This document shows positions 31,622-44,649 of a DNA stretch of 64,000 nucleotides, one piece after another. The notes under the pieces are model-generated. The model saw only the letters and a list, made by a program, of their open reading frames with translations. It made no database searches and was not told the origin of the DNA. Source of the DNA: Verticillium longisporum. Taxonomy: Eukaryota; Ascomycota; Sordariomycetes; Glomerellales; Plectosphaerellaceae. The stretch covers positions 3,348,001 to 3,412,000 of the forward strand of contig JAETXT010000010.1 in NCBI GenBank assembly GCA_019188255.1, written 5' to 3'. A program made the position numbers and the translations under genes. Each line of letters opens with the position of its first letter. Within the stretch, counting starts at the first letter, position 1.

Positions 31622-31632
31622 ATGACCCAGCC

Positions 31633-33420
31633 GTGAGCCTCACTAAACCCAAACGCTCGCGTGTCAGCAACGCAAAAGCCAAGACCGGGTGCATAACGTG
31701 CAAGAAGCGACACGTCAAGTGCGACGAGACGAAGCCGTACTGCCGCAAATGCCTCGCCCTCCGAGGGCACTGCGAAGGCTATGCCCCGCCAAAGATCCCC
31801 AAGCAGCGCGGTCGCGTTGCCGCTGTGGCCAGGACGGCAAATATGCTGCATCAGACCCTTCTGGATCCCGATCTCCTCGACTTTCATGATGCCACAGGAT
31901 TGAAATATTTCAACGAGTTTGTCAAGCTGTCGCAGGCCCCATGGAATGTCGCGGCATCCAGCGGGGATCTCTGGAGTGTTTTGCTGCCACAGCTCGCTCG
32001 CGCCAACGACACGCTTCGCCATGCTGCCATGGCCATCGGCGCGGTGAGTCTGGGAGATCGAGATTTGCATTCGAGCGAACACCGTAAGACTCCAGCGGGT
32101 CCGGGGCCCCCGAATTACAGCCCTCGTGAACTTCACGCTACTACGTACCTCTGCCACGCGCTGAAGCTCCAAAGCCGCAGCAGCTCGGTGCAGGACACCA
32201 TCTTCCTGTCCGTCATGCTTCTCTACTTTGAGACTCTCCGGGGTAACATCAAGGCTGCCTTGGACCATGTCAACCATGGCCTCGCGCTCCTTCTCACACT
32301 CACCACGAGCCAAGAAGCGAACGCTCACATAAGAAGCCTGGCCCCCAATCCAGGTCCTTTGCTGGGTGCCGTGACCAATGTCTTTTTCGTCCTCGCTGCT
32401 CAGGCACGGCACATTCTCACCGGTCGCGTCGGTGACTGCAGGCCACTGCCACACTTTGCGAAAGGCCTCCGTAATGCGTCTCGCTCCATGGAGTCGTTCA
32501 TGCACCTCCTCTGCCAGCTGTGGCAGCCCACCGTCATGAACGACGTGCCCGAACTGTTTGGCACCCTCGACGAATACGAGCATCACTGGCACTATCTCCG
32601 CCGGGCTCAGTCCGCCATCGGGCCCCTCATGCATGACTTGGTGTTATCCTCCGGTGTCATCGGCTGCTCCGACGCAGCCGCGATCAACACGTCCATCCAC
32701 CACATCCTAGGCCATCCACAAGTCCTCGCCTTCTATGCCGACAATAGGCAAAAGATGCAGACCCTAGAGAAAGCCTTCCTGCCCCTCTTCCACAGAATCA
32801 TGCTGCAATCCCACGATTCCAAAGACTACCTCCGCGCCCTGCACCTCCGCCTCCAGTACCTCGGCGCAACCCTCTTCGAGAACGCGCCGCAATTCCTCAG
32901 CATCGACGCGGTGCGGGCGCTGACGCCCCTGTTCCGCGAATTCCTCACCACCGCCTCGGCCGCGCTGCGCGCCGCCCGCCTGACGGCCGACAAGCCCGCG
33001 TACGGCACGTCCCTGCAGTGCGGGCTGTCCATGTGGCTTTTCGGCACGGCGCTCTTCTGCCGCGACGCCGTGGTCCGAGACGAAGCCGTCGTCATGCTGG
33101 GTGAGTATCCCGGCCAGGACGGGCTCTGGAGCACGCGTGCGCTGCATGTGCTCGCCGTGCGGAACCGAGACGTGGAGAAGGCGAATGCGGTCGAAGGGAG
33201 CGACACGGAGCAGTGGGCGCGACTGTGGCGGCGGGAGTACGCCCTGGAAGAGGGCGGGGCCGAAGTCATCTTCCGGTACATGAAACGTGATGAGCATGCG
33301 GCGGGTTGGGCCATGGTAGAAGAGGGAGCAGTCGTGCCCGCTGTCGGGAAAGCGGTGTGGGTGAAGAGGCGGCCGAGGAGCGAGAAGCTGCTCATGGAAG
33401 ACCTCATGCTGTCGACCTAG
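31633..33420 (+). CDS. Zn2Cys6 transcription factor, start codon unclear
   Basis: Open frame of 595 codons with the cluster CX2CX6CX6CX2CX6C almost at the N-terminus (KTGCITCKKRHVKCDETKPY...), preceded by the typical basic KPKRSRVSNAKAK. The rest resembles regulators lacking a clear fungal_trans signature: helical segments such as FNEFVKLSQAPWN, RHAAMAIGAVSL and DTIFLSVMLLYFETLRG. There is no in-frame ATG before the cluster; the frame opens at GTG 31633. An ATG at 31622 is one base out of frame and hits a stop after four codons. Either a base is missing or an upstream exon exists. Excising GTGAGC...GTCAG (35 bp) would connect the ATG in frame but is too short for a normal intron. It lies 540 bp upstream of the oxygenase, same strand. 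Confidence 0.8.
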   Translation: MSLTKPKRSRVSNAKAKTGCITCKKRHVKCDETKPYCRKCLALRGHCEGYAPPKIPKQRGRVAAVARTANMLHQTLLDPDLLDFHDATGLKYFNEFVKLSQAPWNVAASSGDLWSVLLPQLARANDTLRHAAMAIGAVSLGDRDLHSSEHRKTPAGPGPPNYSPRELHATTYLCHALKLQSRSSSVQDTIFLSVMLLYFETLRGNIKAALDHVNHGLALLLTLTTSQEANAHIRSLAPNPGPLLGAVTNVFFVLAAQARHILTGRVGDCRPLPHFAKGLRNASRSMESFMHLLCQLWQPTVMNDVPELFGTLDEYEHHWHYLRRAQSAIGPLMHDLVLSSGVIGCSDAAAINTSIHHILGHPQVLAFYADNRQKMQTLEKAFLPLFHRIMLQSHDSKDYLRALHLRLQYLGATLFENAPQFLSIDAVRALTPLFREFLTTASAALRAARLTADKPAYGTSLQCGLSMWLFGTALFCRDAVVRDEAVVMLGEYPGQDGLWSTRALHVLAVRNRDVEKANAVEGSDTEQWARLWRREYALEEGGAEVIFRYMKRDEHAAGWAMVEEGAVVPAVGKAVWVKRRPRSEKLLMEDLMLST

Positions 33421-33960
33421 CAGAACAGCATGGTATACTGCTCCACCTTGGATGCCACGTATACGTGTACGAACATGGCCAATTTATTTGTTCTTCGTAG
33501 TGCAAGGAATATTAAACCTTCGGCTCGATGTGGTAATTGTTGCAGGGCCCGCTTTCTACCCACGATGCACAGCATACCCTGCGAGATGCGGGCAAGAGAG
33601 CGTGACCAACACATGAACATCGGCATTCAAGAGGTCTGGTTGTTCTCATCTCGCCCGAAGTGACGGCTTGTATGGTCGATTTATTGTTACATAGTACATA
33701 CATGTAGTATGTCTTGCCACGTGACTTGATATGAAGACAGAGGAAAACCCACCGGTAGGGGATGACGTGATGAGTCTCCGCAGTCTGTGTGCAATATGAC
33801 CCAGGAACATCCTCGTACCGATCGATGGCTTGGGGATGCTTGACAGAGAATTTGTACTTGCACAGAGCGCGCCGCAAGTCAGGTTGATTTTGACCAAGCT
33901 GGCTGTATTGGTGAGTGGCGGGAACGAACAGCACCACTCAATCGATCGTCTTTACGGACC
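33421..33960. other. Spacer/promoter of the oxygenase gene
   Basis: 540 bp between the regulator and the oxygenase on the same strand. No recognised site or RNA gene. Confidence 0.5.
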
Positions 33961-35007
33961 ATGGCCTTCACCTCAATCCCTCTTCTGGACCTCGCGCTCG
34001 CAGAGTCACCTAGCACTAAGCCTAAGCTGCTTGAAGAGCTTCGACATGCGCTGCTCGACGTGGGCTTCCTCTACGTTACGAATCATGGCGTTCCAGACAC
34101 TGTCATAGCAAATCTCACGGCAGCTCTGCCCAAGCTCTTTGGGTTGACGTCCGGTCAAAAGGCAGAAGCGGCGCTTGCCGGCTCGCCTCATTTCCTCGGA
34201 TACAGCGAGGTGGGCACCGAGACAACTGCCGGTGCTTCTGACCACCGCGAGCAGTTTGAGTTTGCGACTGAACTGCCAGCATCCTGGACCCTTGGACAAC
34301 CGCTCGCTGAGCGGTTGCGCGGACCCAACAACTACCCACCCGCGCTGCCGTCAATCCGACCAGTGGTAGAAGCGTACATTGCTGAGCTCACGCTCCTCGG
34401 CGAACGCTTTCTCGGCCTCGTGGCAGAGGCACTCGACCTCCCAGAAGAGACGTTCCTACCATTCCTCTCCGACCAGCATCGCCTCAAAACAGTGCACTAC
34501 CCAGCACAGCCTGATGGAGCCCACTGCCAGGGCGTTGGCGCACACAAGGACTCGTCCGGCTGGTGGACCTTCCTGCTACAGGCATCGCCTGAGGTTGGCG
34601 GCCTGCAGGCTCTCAACCAGACTGGCACGTGGGTCGACGTGCCGCCTCTGGCCGGCACGTTTGTCGTGAACATCGGACAGGCGTTCGAGGTCGTGACGCA
34701 TGGCGTGTGCCGCGCGACCACGCATCGGGTGCTCAGCGGATCGGAGGAGCGGTTCAGCGTGCCCTTTTTCCAGGGCGTGCGGCGGAGCTTAACGAGAGAA
34801 GAGGCCGTCCATTCGCTGCGAGGACACTTTGAGCGGTTCGAGGGTGGAGGGGTCGAGTCGGCGGAGGGTAGGGACGTCGACTCGGCCTTCTTGAGGGGCG
34901 GGTATGCGACGTGGGGCGAGAGCCAGCTGCGAACAAAGGTGAGAAGCCACAGAGAGGTGGGGCAGCGGTACTACGGCGATGTTTTCGAGCGCTACGTCAG
35001 CGAGTAG
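33961..35007 (+). CDS. 2OG-Fe(II) dioxygenase, isopenicillin-N-synthase-like family
   Basis: Intronless, 348 aa. The N-terminal DIOX_N region (IPLLDLALAE, then LRHALLDVGFLYVTNHGVPD) is followed by the 2OG-Fe(II) oxygenase core: iron ligands H195 and D197 (GVGAHKDSSGWWTFLLQ), H255 (ATTHRVLSG), and the 2-oxoglutarate-binding R264-x-S266 (ERFSVPFF). All expected residues are present. Members hydroxylate, desaturate or cyclise small molecules in the cytosol; the substrate cannot be told from sequence. It is downstream of, and parallel to, a Zn2Cys6 regulator, which could be a regulator-enzyme pair. Confidence 0.9.
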   Translation: MAFTSIPLLDLALAESPSTKPKLLEELRHALLDVGFLYVTNHGVPDTVIANLTAALPKLFGLTSGQKAEAALAGSPHFLGYSEVGTETTAGASDHREQFEFATELPASWTLGQPLAERLRGPNNYPPALPSIRPVVEAYIAELTLLGERFLGLVAEALDLPEETFLPFLSDQHRLKTVHYPAQPDGAHCQGVGAHKDSSGWWTFLLQASPEVGGLQALNQTGTWVDVPPLAGTFVVNIGQAFEVVTHGVCRATTHRVLSGSEERFSVPFFQGVRRSLTREEAVHSLRGHFERFEGGGVESAEGRDVDSAFLRGGYATWGESQLRTKVRSHREVGQRYYGDVFERYVSE

Positions 35008-36295
35008 CACACCACCTTTGAGTCAGTACGTCAATTGACTCAGCGCGCAGCGATTCGGGAAACCGCCATGGTCTCTGAACTGAGGATGAACTGGATCATG
35101 TCTTTTGCTGGGACGGCGGCGCAAAGGCGGCCTCACAGGCTCCAAAGGGGGGCCTGCAGATCGGTCAGGGGATGCACCAGCGAAGGGGACAGACGACTGA
35201 CCAGTGGAGAATAAGCATATTCATGTTGATCTCCGACTGACTAGTAAAGCAATGCAAAGTTTTGTGTGTGCTGGTACGCTGTACCACGTAATGTACCAAG
35301 TCGGCATTGATCGCTCGGATCACCCGAGGTTGGCAGTGAGGCAGTGTTGGCTTGTTTTGTTGTGGTGCACGTCTTTCTCGTTGCATAACCCGCGTTCGTG
35401 TTGACTGGCCTGTGGGGGGGGATCCTCCTTGGGGATGGAGGCAGGTCCATTTGTGGAAGCGGCAGAGGCCTGACGGAAAGAATGCACTGACGAGTGGAAG
35501 GCGCCAGCGACCAAACGGGGTGGCACAGGGCAGTAACAGGGCACAGCGGGACCAGAACAGGGCAGAATGAGGCAGCAGCGACGGCTGGAGCTGGCGCCAA
35601 CCAAGCAAGACTGGGCAGGAACCAGGCACACCAGGCATCCAAGGCAGGAAGGCGGCAGGGGACCAGGTGGACGAGCAAGACGAGGTACCATCAACAGGTT
35701 CACCAACAGGTTCAGCGCAGCATCGACCAGTCCAGGCCATTGCTCAAGCCCGATCGGAAAACCACGTCGTCCATGGCTTAAACAGGTAACCGGTCGGAGA
35801 ATTCCTCGTCGATTCATATTATGCACGTAGACCACATGCGGCGAGCGACCCCTACGTAAGCCGCCCCACCTCATCTCCCCTTTTAGAACCCTCCCGTCCA
35901 ATAGCTGGTGACAGATCAACGGGCCGGCACGGATACGAACGGCACGTGCCAAGCCCTACCCCTGTCCATTCCCCTTAATTTCGCCCTCATTCTCTCCTCC
36001 TTGCTTCCCCTTGCCCCCTGTCTATTGTCTTTAACGTCAAAACATCACCTTTTCCTCTTTACACTCGCTACTCCCGAACTTGAGACTCCTTCTTTCGGGA
36101 CCTCGACATTTCTTTGCAGCAACCCATTCCAGGCTCGCCTCACTCTTTCTTGGCGCCTCACCACACTCGCTCTTTCTTTGACCAAACTTCGCACGACTTC
36201 TTCGTCTGTCGTACCGATCCCGGGACACGACCTTTCGTACAACCTCTTATTTTCCTGCTTCTCTACAGAAAATCACTTATTTACACCCCGTCACG
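35008..36295. other. Promoter/5' leader of the GH17 gene
   Basis: No gene is supported; frames at 35165-35952 are of biased composition only. From about 35940 to 36290 the + strand is pyrimidine-rich (CTCTCCTCC, CCCTTGCCCCC), typical of the core promoter and leader of strongly expressed fungal genes. Confidence 0.5.
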
Positions 36296-38257
<1,962 letters not shown>

Positions 38258-39796
38258 GCGGCTCGCTTGAGCTCTTGGTGAAGGAGAAAAGCAACATGTC
38301 TTTCATTGGATCTTGGATTCGTGGGTCTCGGTCTTGGTTCTTAGCGGATCTGGTTTATTAGAGCTTGTTACTGGGGTTTTTGTACACACATAGACGAGCT
38401 ATAATGCATCTCATTGCCTACTACATGCGTCTTGTTTAGTGAATTGTCCCAGCGTCTGCGTGGTGAGTGCCATGATTGCTGCATTTGTTAAGTTTCGAGT
38501 GGATCAATGATCTCGGTTGCAGCATCAGTGTCGTATTGCCATCTCTTGTGCCCGATTACGCTTTCGCGCAGCCATGTTATTGTTCTGCAGCATGCCTGGC
38601 GGGGTTGCACCACCGCGTATGGAGAGTGGATGAGGCAGAGCTTGGGAGGGTCCTCTCGCAGGTGTTGCGTTGTGAACGGGGCGGTCTGGAGCAGCGAGAC
38701 ATTGCGAAGTTTGTCTGTCCATGACTGTCTTGTCTATTGAGAGTTTGCCATCCGACACGGCGCGGGTCTCATCAACGGTGCTCAGGGGACTGTGGCGGAG
38801 AATCGTGACAGGCAGGTGTTCCTGAAGAGGGTTATGTGCATTCACCTCTTCCTGGATGCAGCAGATGGGCAGTTAGCTGTATATGCGTGCCGGGTCTCGC
38901 TGAAATACGAAAAAAAAAAAAAAAAAAAACCATAAAGACCGGCAGAGCAGCATGTGTTGTTGCAACTCAATCATCTACACTACATTTCCAAGGCTAAGCA
39001 GCCCCATCTCGAACATCTGCTTGGCTCTTCACGAGCGGTTGACTCGGCCGAGAGGTTTCGGGACAGGCCACCTCGTGGCAGTGAGACAGCGCCGCTGGAC
39101 CAAACTTGGCGTCTTGCCCAGAGCAGGTTTCTTGCACGATCCAGAGTGTCTCAAGCACCTGCCGGCGGAAGCGTTCAGTGCGTAAGTCGACTGGCCCATG
39201 AGCCACGGCGCGCGCATTACAAATTCAACATGGAGCCATCTTGCCCCCGAATGATGCCATTGATGTGCCCCTCATTCTGGTGTACCACTGATTGGGTCGT
39301 CTTACAGAGGGATTCTCAGGACGTTGAGTCTGTCTGTCGTTCAATTGATGCTGGCACCAGGACGTCTTCGTCTGGGCTGTTGATGGAATGGGCGGCCGGC
39401 GCGTTCTTCATTAATCGTCGAGTGTGAAGCCCAAGACAAGTCGTCGTCCGCAGGGCGCGCGGGGGTTTGCGTAGGGCGCGGCTACTTGCGGTCATGAGGT
39501 GCAGGTTCCGGCGGCGGCGGCCGGCGACTCCGGCTGAATCATGCAACGGTGATTGACCAACCCGAGGCTGAACCGAGACAAGCGTGATAATGAAAAAAAA
39601 GTCTTATCTCGCTCCAAGGGTCCGCTAAAGGCCCGCTAGGCCCCGCGCTCTGATCAAGAGTTGACGACCAGGAGCATCTCCATCTCTACACCTTCTACCC
39701 TGCCTTCAACCTTGCCAGCCTAGCATCGCGAGCACCCTATCGTTGCCCTCGACTCGCCCTCGACTGACCTTCTTCAACACAGTCAGTCACCACACC
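38258..39796. other. Intergenic between GH17 and MFS genes
   Basis: No supported gene. It includes an A20 tract at 38910-38929. Short frames at 38476-38845 and 38952-39427 lack motifs. Confidence 0.5.
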
Positions 39797-41266
39797 ATGG
39801 CCGAGACGCAGCCCCTCCTCGGCCCCCGGGCTGAGCCTCAGGACCCCCTCGCCTGCCTCGATGATCCCAAGCCCGTGTTCGACTTTGATCCCAACGGCGA
39901 CTCGGACAACCCTCGCGAGTGGCCGGCGTCGTTCAAGCGGAACATTGTGGCCCTGCTCGCCTGCATGGCCTTTACAGTCACCTTCACCTGCATCTCCGTG
40001 GTGCCTGTCGCCCATCAGATTGTCAGCGAGCTCGATAATGGCCGCCCCAGCGACTCGGCGAGCGCCCTGCTCGTGACCATCTGGGAGCTCGGAGAGGCTG
40101 CTGGTCCTCTTCTGATTGCGCCGCTGTCCGAAGTCTACGGCCGCTACCCCGTCATGAACGTGTGCAACGTGCTCTTCATCGCCGCCACCGTGCTGGCCGC
40201 CGTCAGCCAGTCGTCGACTCTCTTCATCGCCGCCCGCGCCCTGACCGGTCTCGCCGTCGCCTCGAACGTCCTGAGCCCCGCCATCATTGGTGACATTTTC
40301 GAGCCCGACCAACGCGGCTCGGCCATGAGCCTCATGATGCTCGCGCCTCTCATCGGCGGCGCTGTCGGTCCCGCCATCAGCGGTGCCGTCGCGCAGACGC
40401 TCGGCTGGCGCCAGGTCCTCTGGATGAGCGCCGGTCTCGCCGTCGCTTGCGAGATCCTCTTCCTGACCTGCTTCCGCGAGACGTACAAGATGGTCATCCT
40501 CCGCAAGCGCGCGCCGGAGCTGTACCGGCAGCACCAGCTGGACCTGGAGCCCAAGGAGGCGAGCGACCACGGCAGCCTCCTGAAGCTGTGGCACTCGGTG
40601 ACGCGGCCCATGTCGGTCCTCTTCAGCTCGGGCGTGCTCCTCGCGCTGTCCCTCTTCGGCTCCATCTCCTTCAGCTACTTCTACGTCATGTCCATCACGC
40701 TGCCCGACATTCTGCAGGACATCTACGGCTTCTCGCCGGCCCTCACGGGCTCGGCGTTCATCACCTTCAGCATCGGCTCCTTCGTGGCCATTGCCGTCTG
40801 CAACGTCGGCCTCGACCGCATCTACATCCACCTCCGCGCCCACGACCCCGAGGGCGGCAAGCCCGAGCACCGCCTGCCCCTCACCATCGTCGGCGCCTTC
40901 GCCCTGCCCCTCGCCGTCATGGCCTACGGCTGGGCCGCCGAGCTGCGCCTCCCCGTGCCCCTGCTCCTCCTCGCCGCCGCCCTGCTCGACGGCTCGCTGC
41001 TGCTGGCCATGGTGCCCGTGTCGGCCTACGTCGTCGACGCCTTTGGCCTGTACTCGGCCTCGGCCATGACGGGCGTCATCGTCACGCGCTGCCTCATGGG
41101 CACCTTCCTGCCGCTGTCCACCGGCCCGCTGCGCGCCCGCTTCGGCTATGGCTGGGGTTTCACCATTCTCGGCGCCGTCAGCCTGTGCTTGGCGCCTATT
41201 CCCATCTTCATCATGCGCTATGGCGCCACCTGGAGGAAGGCGTCGCTGTACTCGAGGGAGACGTGA
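39797..41266 (+). CDS. MFS drug:H+ antiporter-type transporter (DHA1)
   Basis: 489 aa from ATG 39797 (CACACCATGG, good context; the upstream in-frame TTG is not used). Intronless and GC-rich. Twelve hydrophobic segments: six before and six after a charged central loop (LRKRAPELYRQHQLDLEPKE). Cytosolic N-terminus with the common PREWPASFKRN lead-in; motif-A-like GPLLIAPLSEVYGRYPV after TM2; motif C-like GGAVGPAISGA in TM5. DHA1-type exporters move drugs or metabolites across the plasma membrane in exchange for protons. The substrate is unknown and no biosynthetic cluster lies next to it. Confidence 0.88.
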   Translation: MAETQPLLGPRAEPQDPLACLDDPKPVFDFDPNGDSDNPREWPASFKRNIVALLACMAFTVTFTCISVVPVAHQIVSELDNGRPSDSASALLVTIWELGEAAGPLLIAPLSEVYGRYPVMNVCNVLFIAATVLAAVSQSSTLFIAARALTGLAVASNVLSPAIIGDIFEPDQRGSAMSLMMLAPLIGGAVGPAISGAVAQTLGWRQVLWMSAGLAVACEILFLTCFRETYKMVILRKRAPELYRQHQLDLEPKEASDHGSLLKLWHSVTRPMSVLFSSGVLLALSLFGSISFSYFYVMSITLPDILQDIYGFSPALTGSAFITFSIGSFVAIAVCNVGLDRIYIHLRAHDPEGGKPEHRLPLTIVGAFALPLAVMAYGWAAELRLPVPLLLLAAALLDGSLLLAMVPVSAYVVDAFGLYSASAMTGVIVTRCLMGTFLPLSTGPLRARFGYGWGFTILGAVSLCLAPIPIFIMRYGATWRKASLYSRET

Positions 41267-41392
41267 GGTGTTTGGCTCTTGGCTCTGGGGCTGCGTTTCG
41301 CACTTGGTGGTTTTTGGCATGGCGCATAGCGACGGCTGGGTAAAAGTTGCAGTATAGATAATGACTTGTTCTTAAAGAGAAATTTCTTGCCC

Positions 41393-44300
41393 TCAACTAC
41401 TTTCAGAATCTGAGTCCAGATCACTATCGCTGCTGGAATCAACCTCGTACACCGCTACCTCGTCATCCGATCGGGTGTTCCAATTGTCAAATTCACACCC
41501 TTGGACGCTTCCCGCTTGGCTTGTCCTCTCTGCGCGGGCTCCATATTCTCTGAGGTACCGGCCAATGGCTTTGGATCGCACATTCTTGCGCCCCAGCCCA
41601 TGAATTGACCGTATCCTCAGCCTCTCGTGAATGAACAGCGGACTCATCCCCTGAAGCGAGTTGAATCGGCTTAGGGGTTCTCTTGGTCCATAGAGATGCC
41701 CGTCGTGTACCCCTGAAGTGTTGACATCGGCACCTGCTTTCAAGAGATATCTCGTGGCGCGGCTGTCGTTGAGCGACACGGCGACCTGTAAAGGCGTGAT
41801 TCCGAATCCTGCGGGGTTGGTCTGAGCTCCATTGTCAAGAAGCATCAGAATAATGCATTGATCCTGATCGCTTGTCGCCGACCGCCGTGGTCGCTGATGG
41901 TGGGGACAGTACAGCCCTCTTGGTTCAGCATGCGATGCAAGGACGTTGAAAAGTATGCCCGGAATCTGGGGAAGAAACAAAGATCCAAAGTCTCGGCAAA
42001 GGTTGAAAAAAAAGCTGTGGCTCGCCAATGATCATTCTTATCCCCTGGCATGCCAAGCCTGGTCGCAAACCATTGAGGCAGGGCTCCCTCGAACTCGTAT
42101 GTGGCAAAGGCCTCCTCGTCCGTTTCAAAAATATCCAAAGCATCTTGCCAGCGCGTCGTCGTGGTTAACATTTCTACCTGTTCCGACACAGAATGGCGGA
42201 GAATAAGGTCTTTGGCAAGGTCATACAAACCAAATTCGAATAACCCCTTTGTACTCTGTGTGGCCCTCAACAGTTTCCCGTACCTGTCCGAGTCAGCTAT
42301 TCGCATGAACCACAGGTGTCCTTGTATTATAACTTCCAGCTCGAGTGACTCGTCGCATCCTGCCTTGAAGAATAATTGCATGTTGCTTCGAGGCACTCCC
42401 TGAGTATCAAAGAATAAGCGTATGAGGCTCTGATCCTCAAGCAGTATACGTCTTTGTGCTAAAAGACGTAAACACCAGGCCACCTGATAACCTGCAAAAC
42501 TGGTTAAAACTAGATGCCAGGGATAAGACGATATGTCGGTTGTACAACTCAGAGCCTCGTTCATTGCTGGCTCTATGAGTGCAATCAGATCAGGGGGTCT
42601 GAACCGTTGTGACGCAGTACTTTCAATTCGGTCTGAAGTGAGGTATTCAGCAACGGTGTAGTGCGCGAGACCAATCGTTGTCAACGATTCACTCGTTGCC
42701 GTAATGTTCGGCCACCAATCTGGACGATTGGGGACACAAGGATATTCTTCTTTGAACCGAACCAGGCAACCGAGGGCGTTGCGGAGATTTTGTTCCTTCA
42801 GAAGAAATTGAATATCGCTGGTTTGAGGGTCTCTTGTCTCCGGGTGTATTGCCTGGATGAGCACCCTGACAGGAATATCATTACACTGGCTGTGCAGAGT
42901 CTTGTGATGGCGAATCCAGGAGAGTGCATCCCTGACAAGAAGATCGTCTTCACCAATCTCCTCCGTAATCAGTTGAAAGATCCTATCGTAGGCTGCATCC
43001 AAGCCCTTGGGCATTGTGAGCAGAGCTTGGCGAAGAAAGGATTCTCCTTTGGACTGTATCCGCCGAAGGGTGTCTATCTGGCAAACCGCCCAACGGAACC
43101 TTTTCGGTCTATCAGCGACGAACATGGGAGTTCGGGGAGTTGAAGGCCAAGACTGAGCTGGCGAAGTTCCTGACCAATGTACTTACATGCCTTCCGCCTT
43201 GGTAGATATTATGTCGGCTGCTTCATTCATGAAAGCTTGATCGAGGTACTTGAAATCAGTCGTGCGGCGTCTTTCCAACTCGTTGAATGTAAATTTTTTA
43301 ATGTCATCTTCCACAAAAGGATTAGACATGTCGACTGATGTCGCGAAAAGGGCCATGTTTTCATTAATATCCTCGTAGTCTCGACTGGTTGCAATGATCT
43401 TTAGTTTCTGAAATCTATGTTCGGTGCCAAGCTTGTGCAGCACTCTCAAAAGTTCGGTCCGTGGTTTGCTTTCATCTAAGGCGTCGATCACAATGTAGAC
43501 GGAGTCCCACATGTTGATGATGAAAGCCAAGCTGTCAAGCAATTGAGGAACACTGGGCTGTCGGCCAGAGCGATAGAAGTCGACGACCTGTTGCGGAATC
43601 ATCTCAGATCGCCGGCAAAGCTGATTGATAATCCAACGCAAGAAAGGTACCGTCTCATTGCAGTTGTGAGTATGGTGACAGTAGTAGTAGACATGGGCCA
43701 TCGAAAGAGAGTTACTGCGCTGTGGCTTTCTGTTCGAGGCGGTTCCTATGCCGGATCGCAGTGCTGCCAATCTTTGTGCATCAATTCCAGACTCTGGAAC
43801 AGGTGAGAGGCCAAGACGGTCTTGCCGGCACCAGGTATTCCCTTTAGCCACAAACATTGTGGCTTTTCTGCCTCCGGATCTACCCACACTTGCCACGCAG
43901 GATCTCGGGAAACCCAGTCACCTGTGCCCTCTTCGTAAAAGGCATGTGCTTCACCGTGTATGCTAGACGGGTCGATAGTCGTGAGCCAATTCAATAAGTT
44001 GTGCCGTTCGGCATCTGGATCTTTGTCAATCTACTGGCCCGCCATGTCGTTACCATCGATGCCGAACTAATTGACTTACCGGTTAGTTTCTCCTGGATAT
44101 TTCTGACTGAAGTTTTGATCTCCTTGACATCTTTACTGCGCCACAGTCAGACTTTGAGTTCATAGTTGCGCGACTTAGCACATGCGACGTACGAGATATC
44201 TCCTATCATAACGAGTTGTATCGTAGCCTCGTGCTTCATAATATCACCCAGAAGGCCCATAGCGTGTGTCTTCTTCAAGGGCCATGCGAGACGGGTCGCG

Positions 44301-44649
44301 ATATTCTTCATTCTAGATTTCATTGAGAGACGCGAATTGCCGGAATCGATATCTTCCGGCGGAGGCAGCATAGCCTTGAGTTGTGTCAGAGCATCGAGAC
44401 ATCCAGCGATGGAGCCTGACTCTCCCGACAGACTTAACAGCTGGTCAGATTCAAAGTCGGGGTGATGGTCGATGAGAAATTGCAAAATGTCACAGCGTTT
44501 CCGACAGACGTGATCTCGATGAGAAGCTTGCGAAAGTCTGCACGCGCATCTTGAACGTTTTCGACGTAGAATTTGCAGTGACTTGCGAGCTTCGCTGAGA
44601 GGTCAACAATGGCAATGATGCTTGCGGAGAGCCCAATGGCCTCGGCCAT
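41393..44649 (-). pseudogene. NACHT-ankyrin (NLR/STAND) gene broken by frameshifts
   Basis: N-terminal fungal NLR helix domain (MAEAIGLSASIIAIVDLSAK, 44649), then after a frame break ATRLAWPLKKTHAMGLLGDI. Next an intron (GTACGT...CGCAG), KDVKEIKTSVRNIQEKL, and the NACHT domain: Walker A GIPGAGKT (43818-43841), Walker B VYIVIDALDES, and ATSRDYEDI. An intron (GTAAGT...GAAAAG) joins KAEGM to FRWAVCQIDTLRR in frame, followed by a winged-helix/STAND arm and an ankyrin repeat (MLLDNGAQTNPAGFGITPLQ) with an acidic tail. Breaks not explained by introns lie near 44490, 44040, 43800 and 41880. The family detects non-self and triggers cell death. Either a pseudogene or several consensus errors; the first is more likely. 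Confidence 0.75.

Noticed and set aside
38910..38929. A20 tract considered as the tail of a retroposed sequence
   Set aside because: No target duplication or LINE/SINE-like sequence upstream; similar to the isolated T26 tract at 50106.
39737..41320. 527-codon minus frame covering the MFS gene
   Set aside because: Shadow of a GC-rich gene with G/C third positions; it is charged and repetitive, with no domain.
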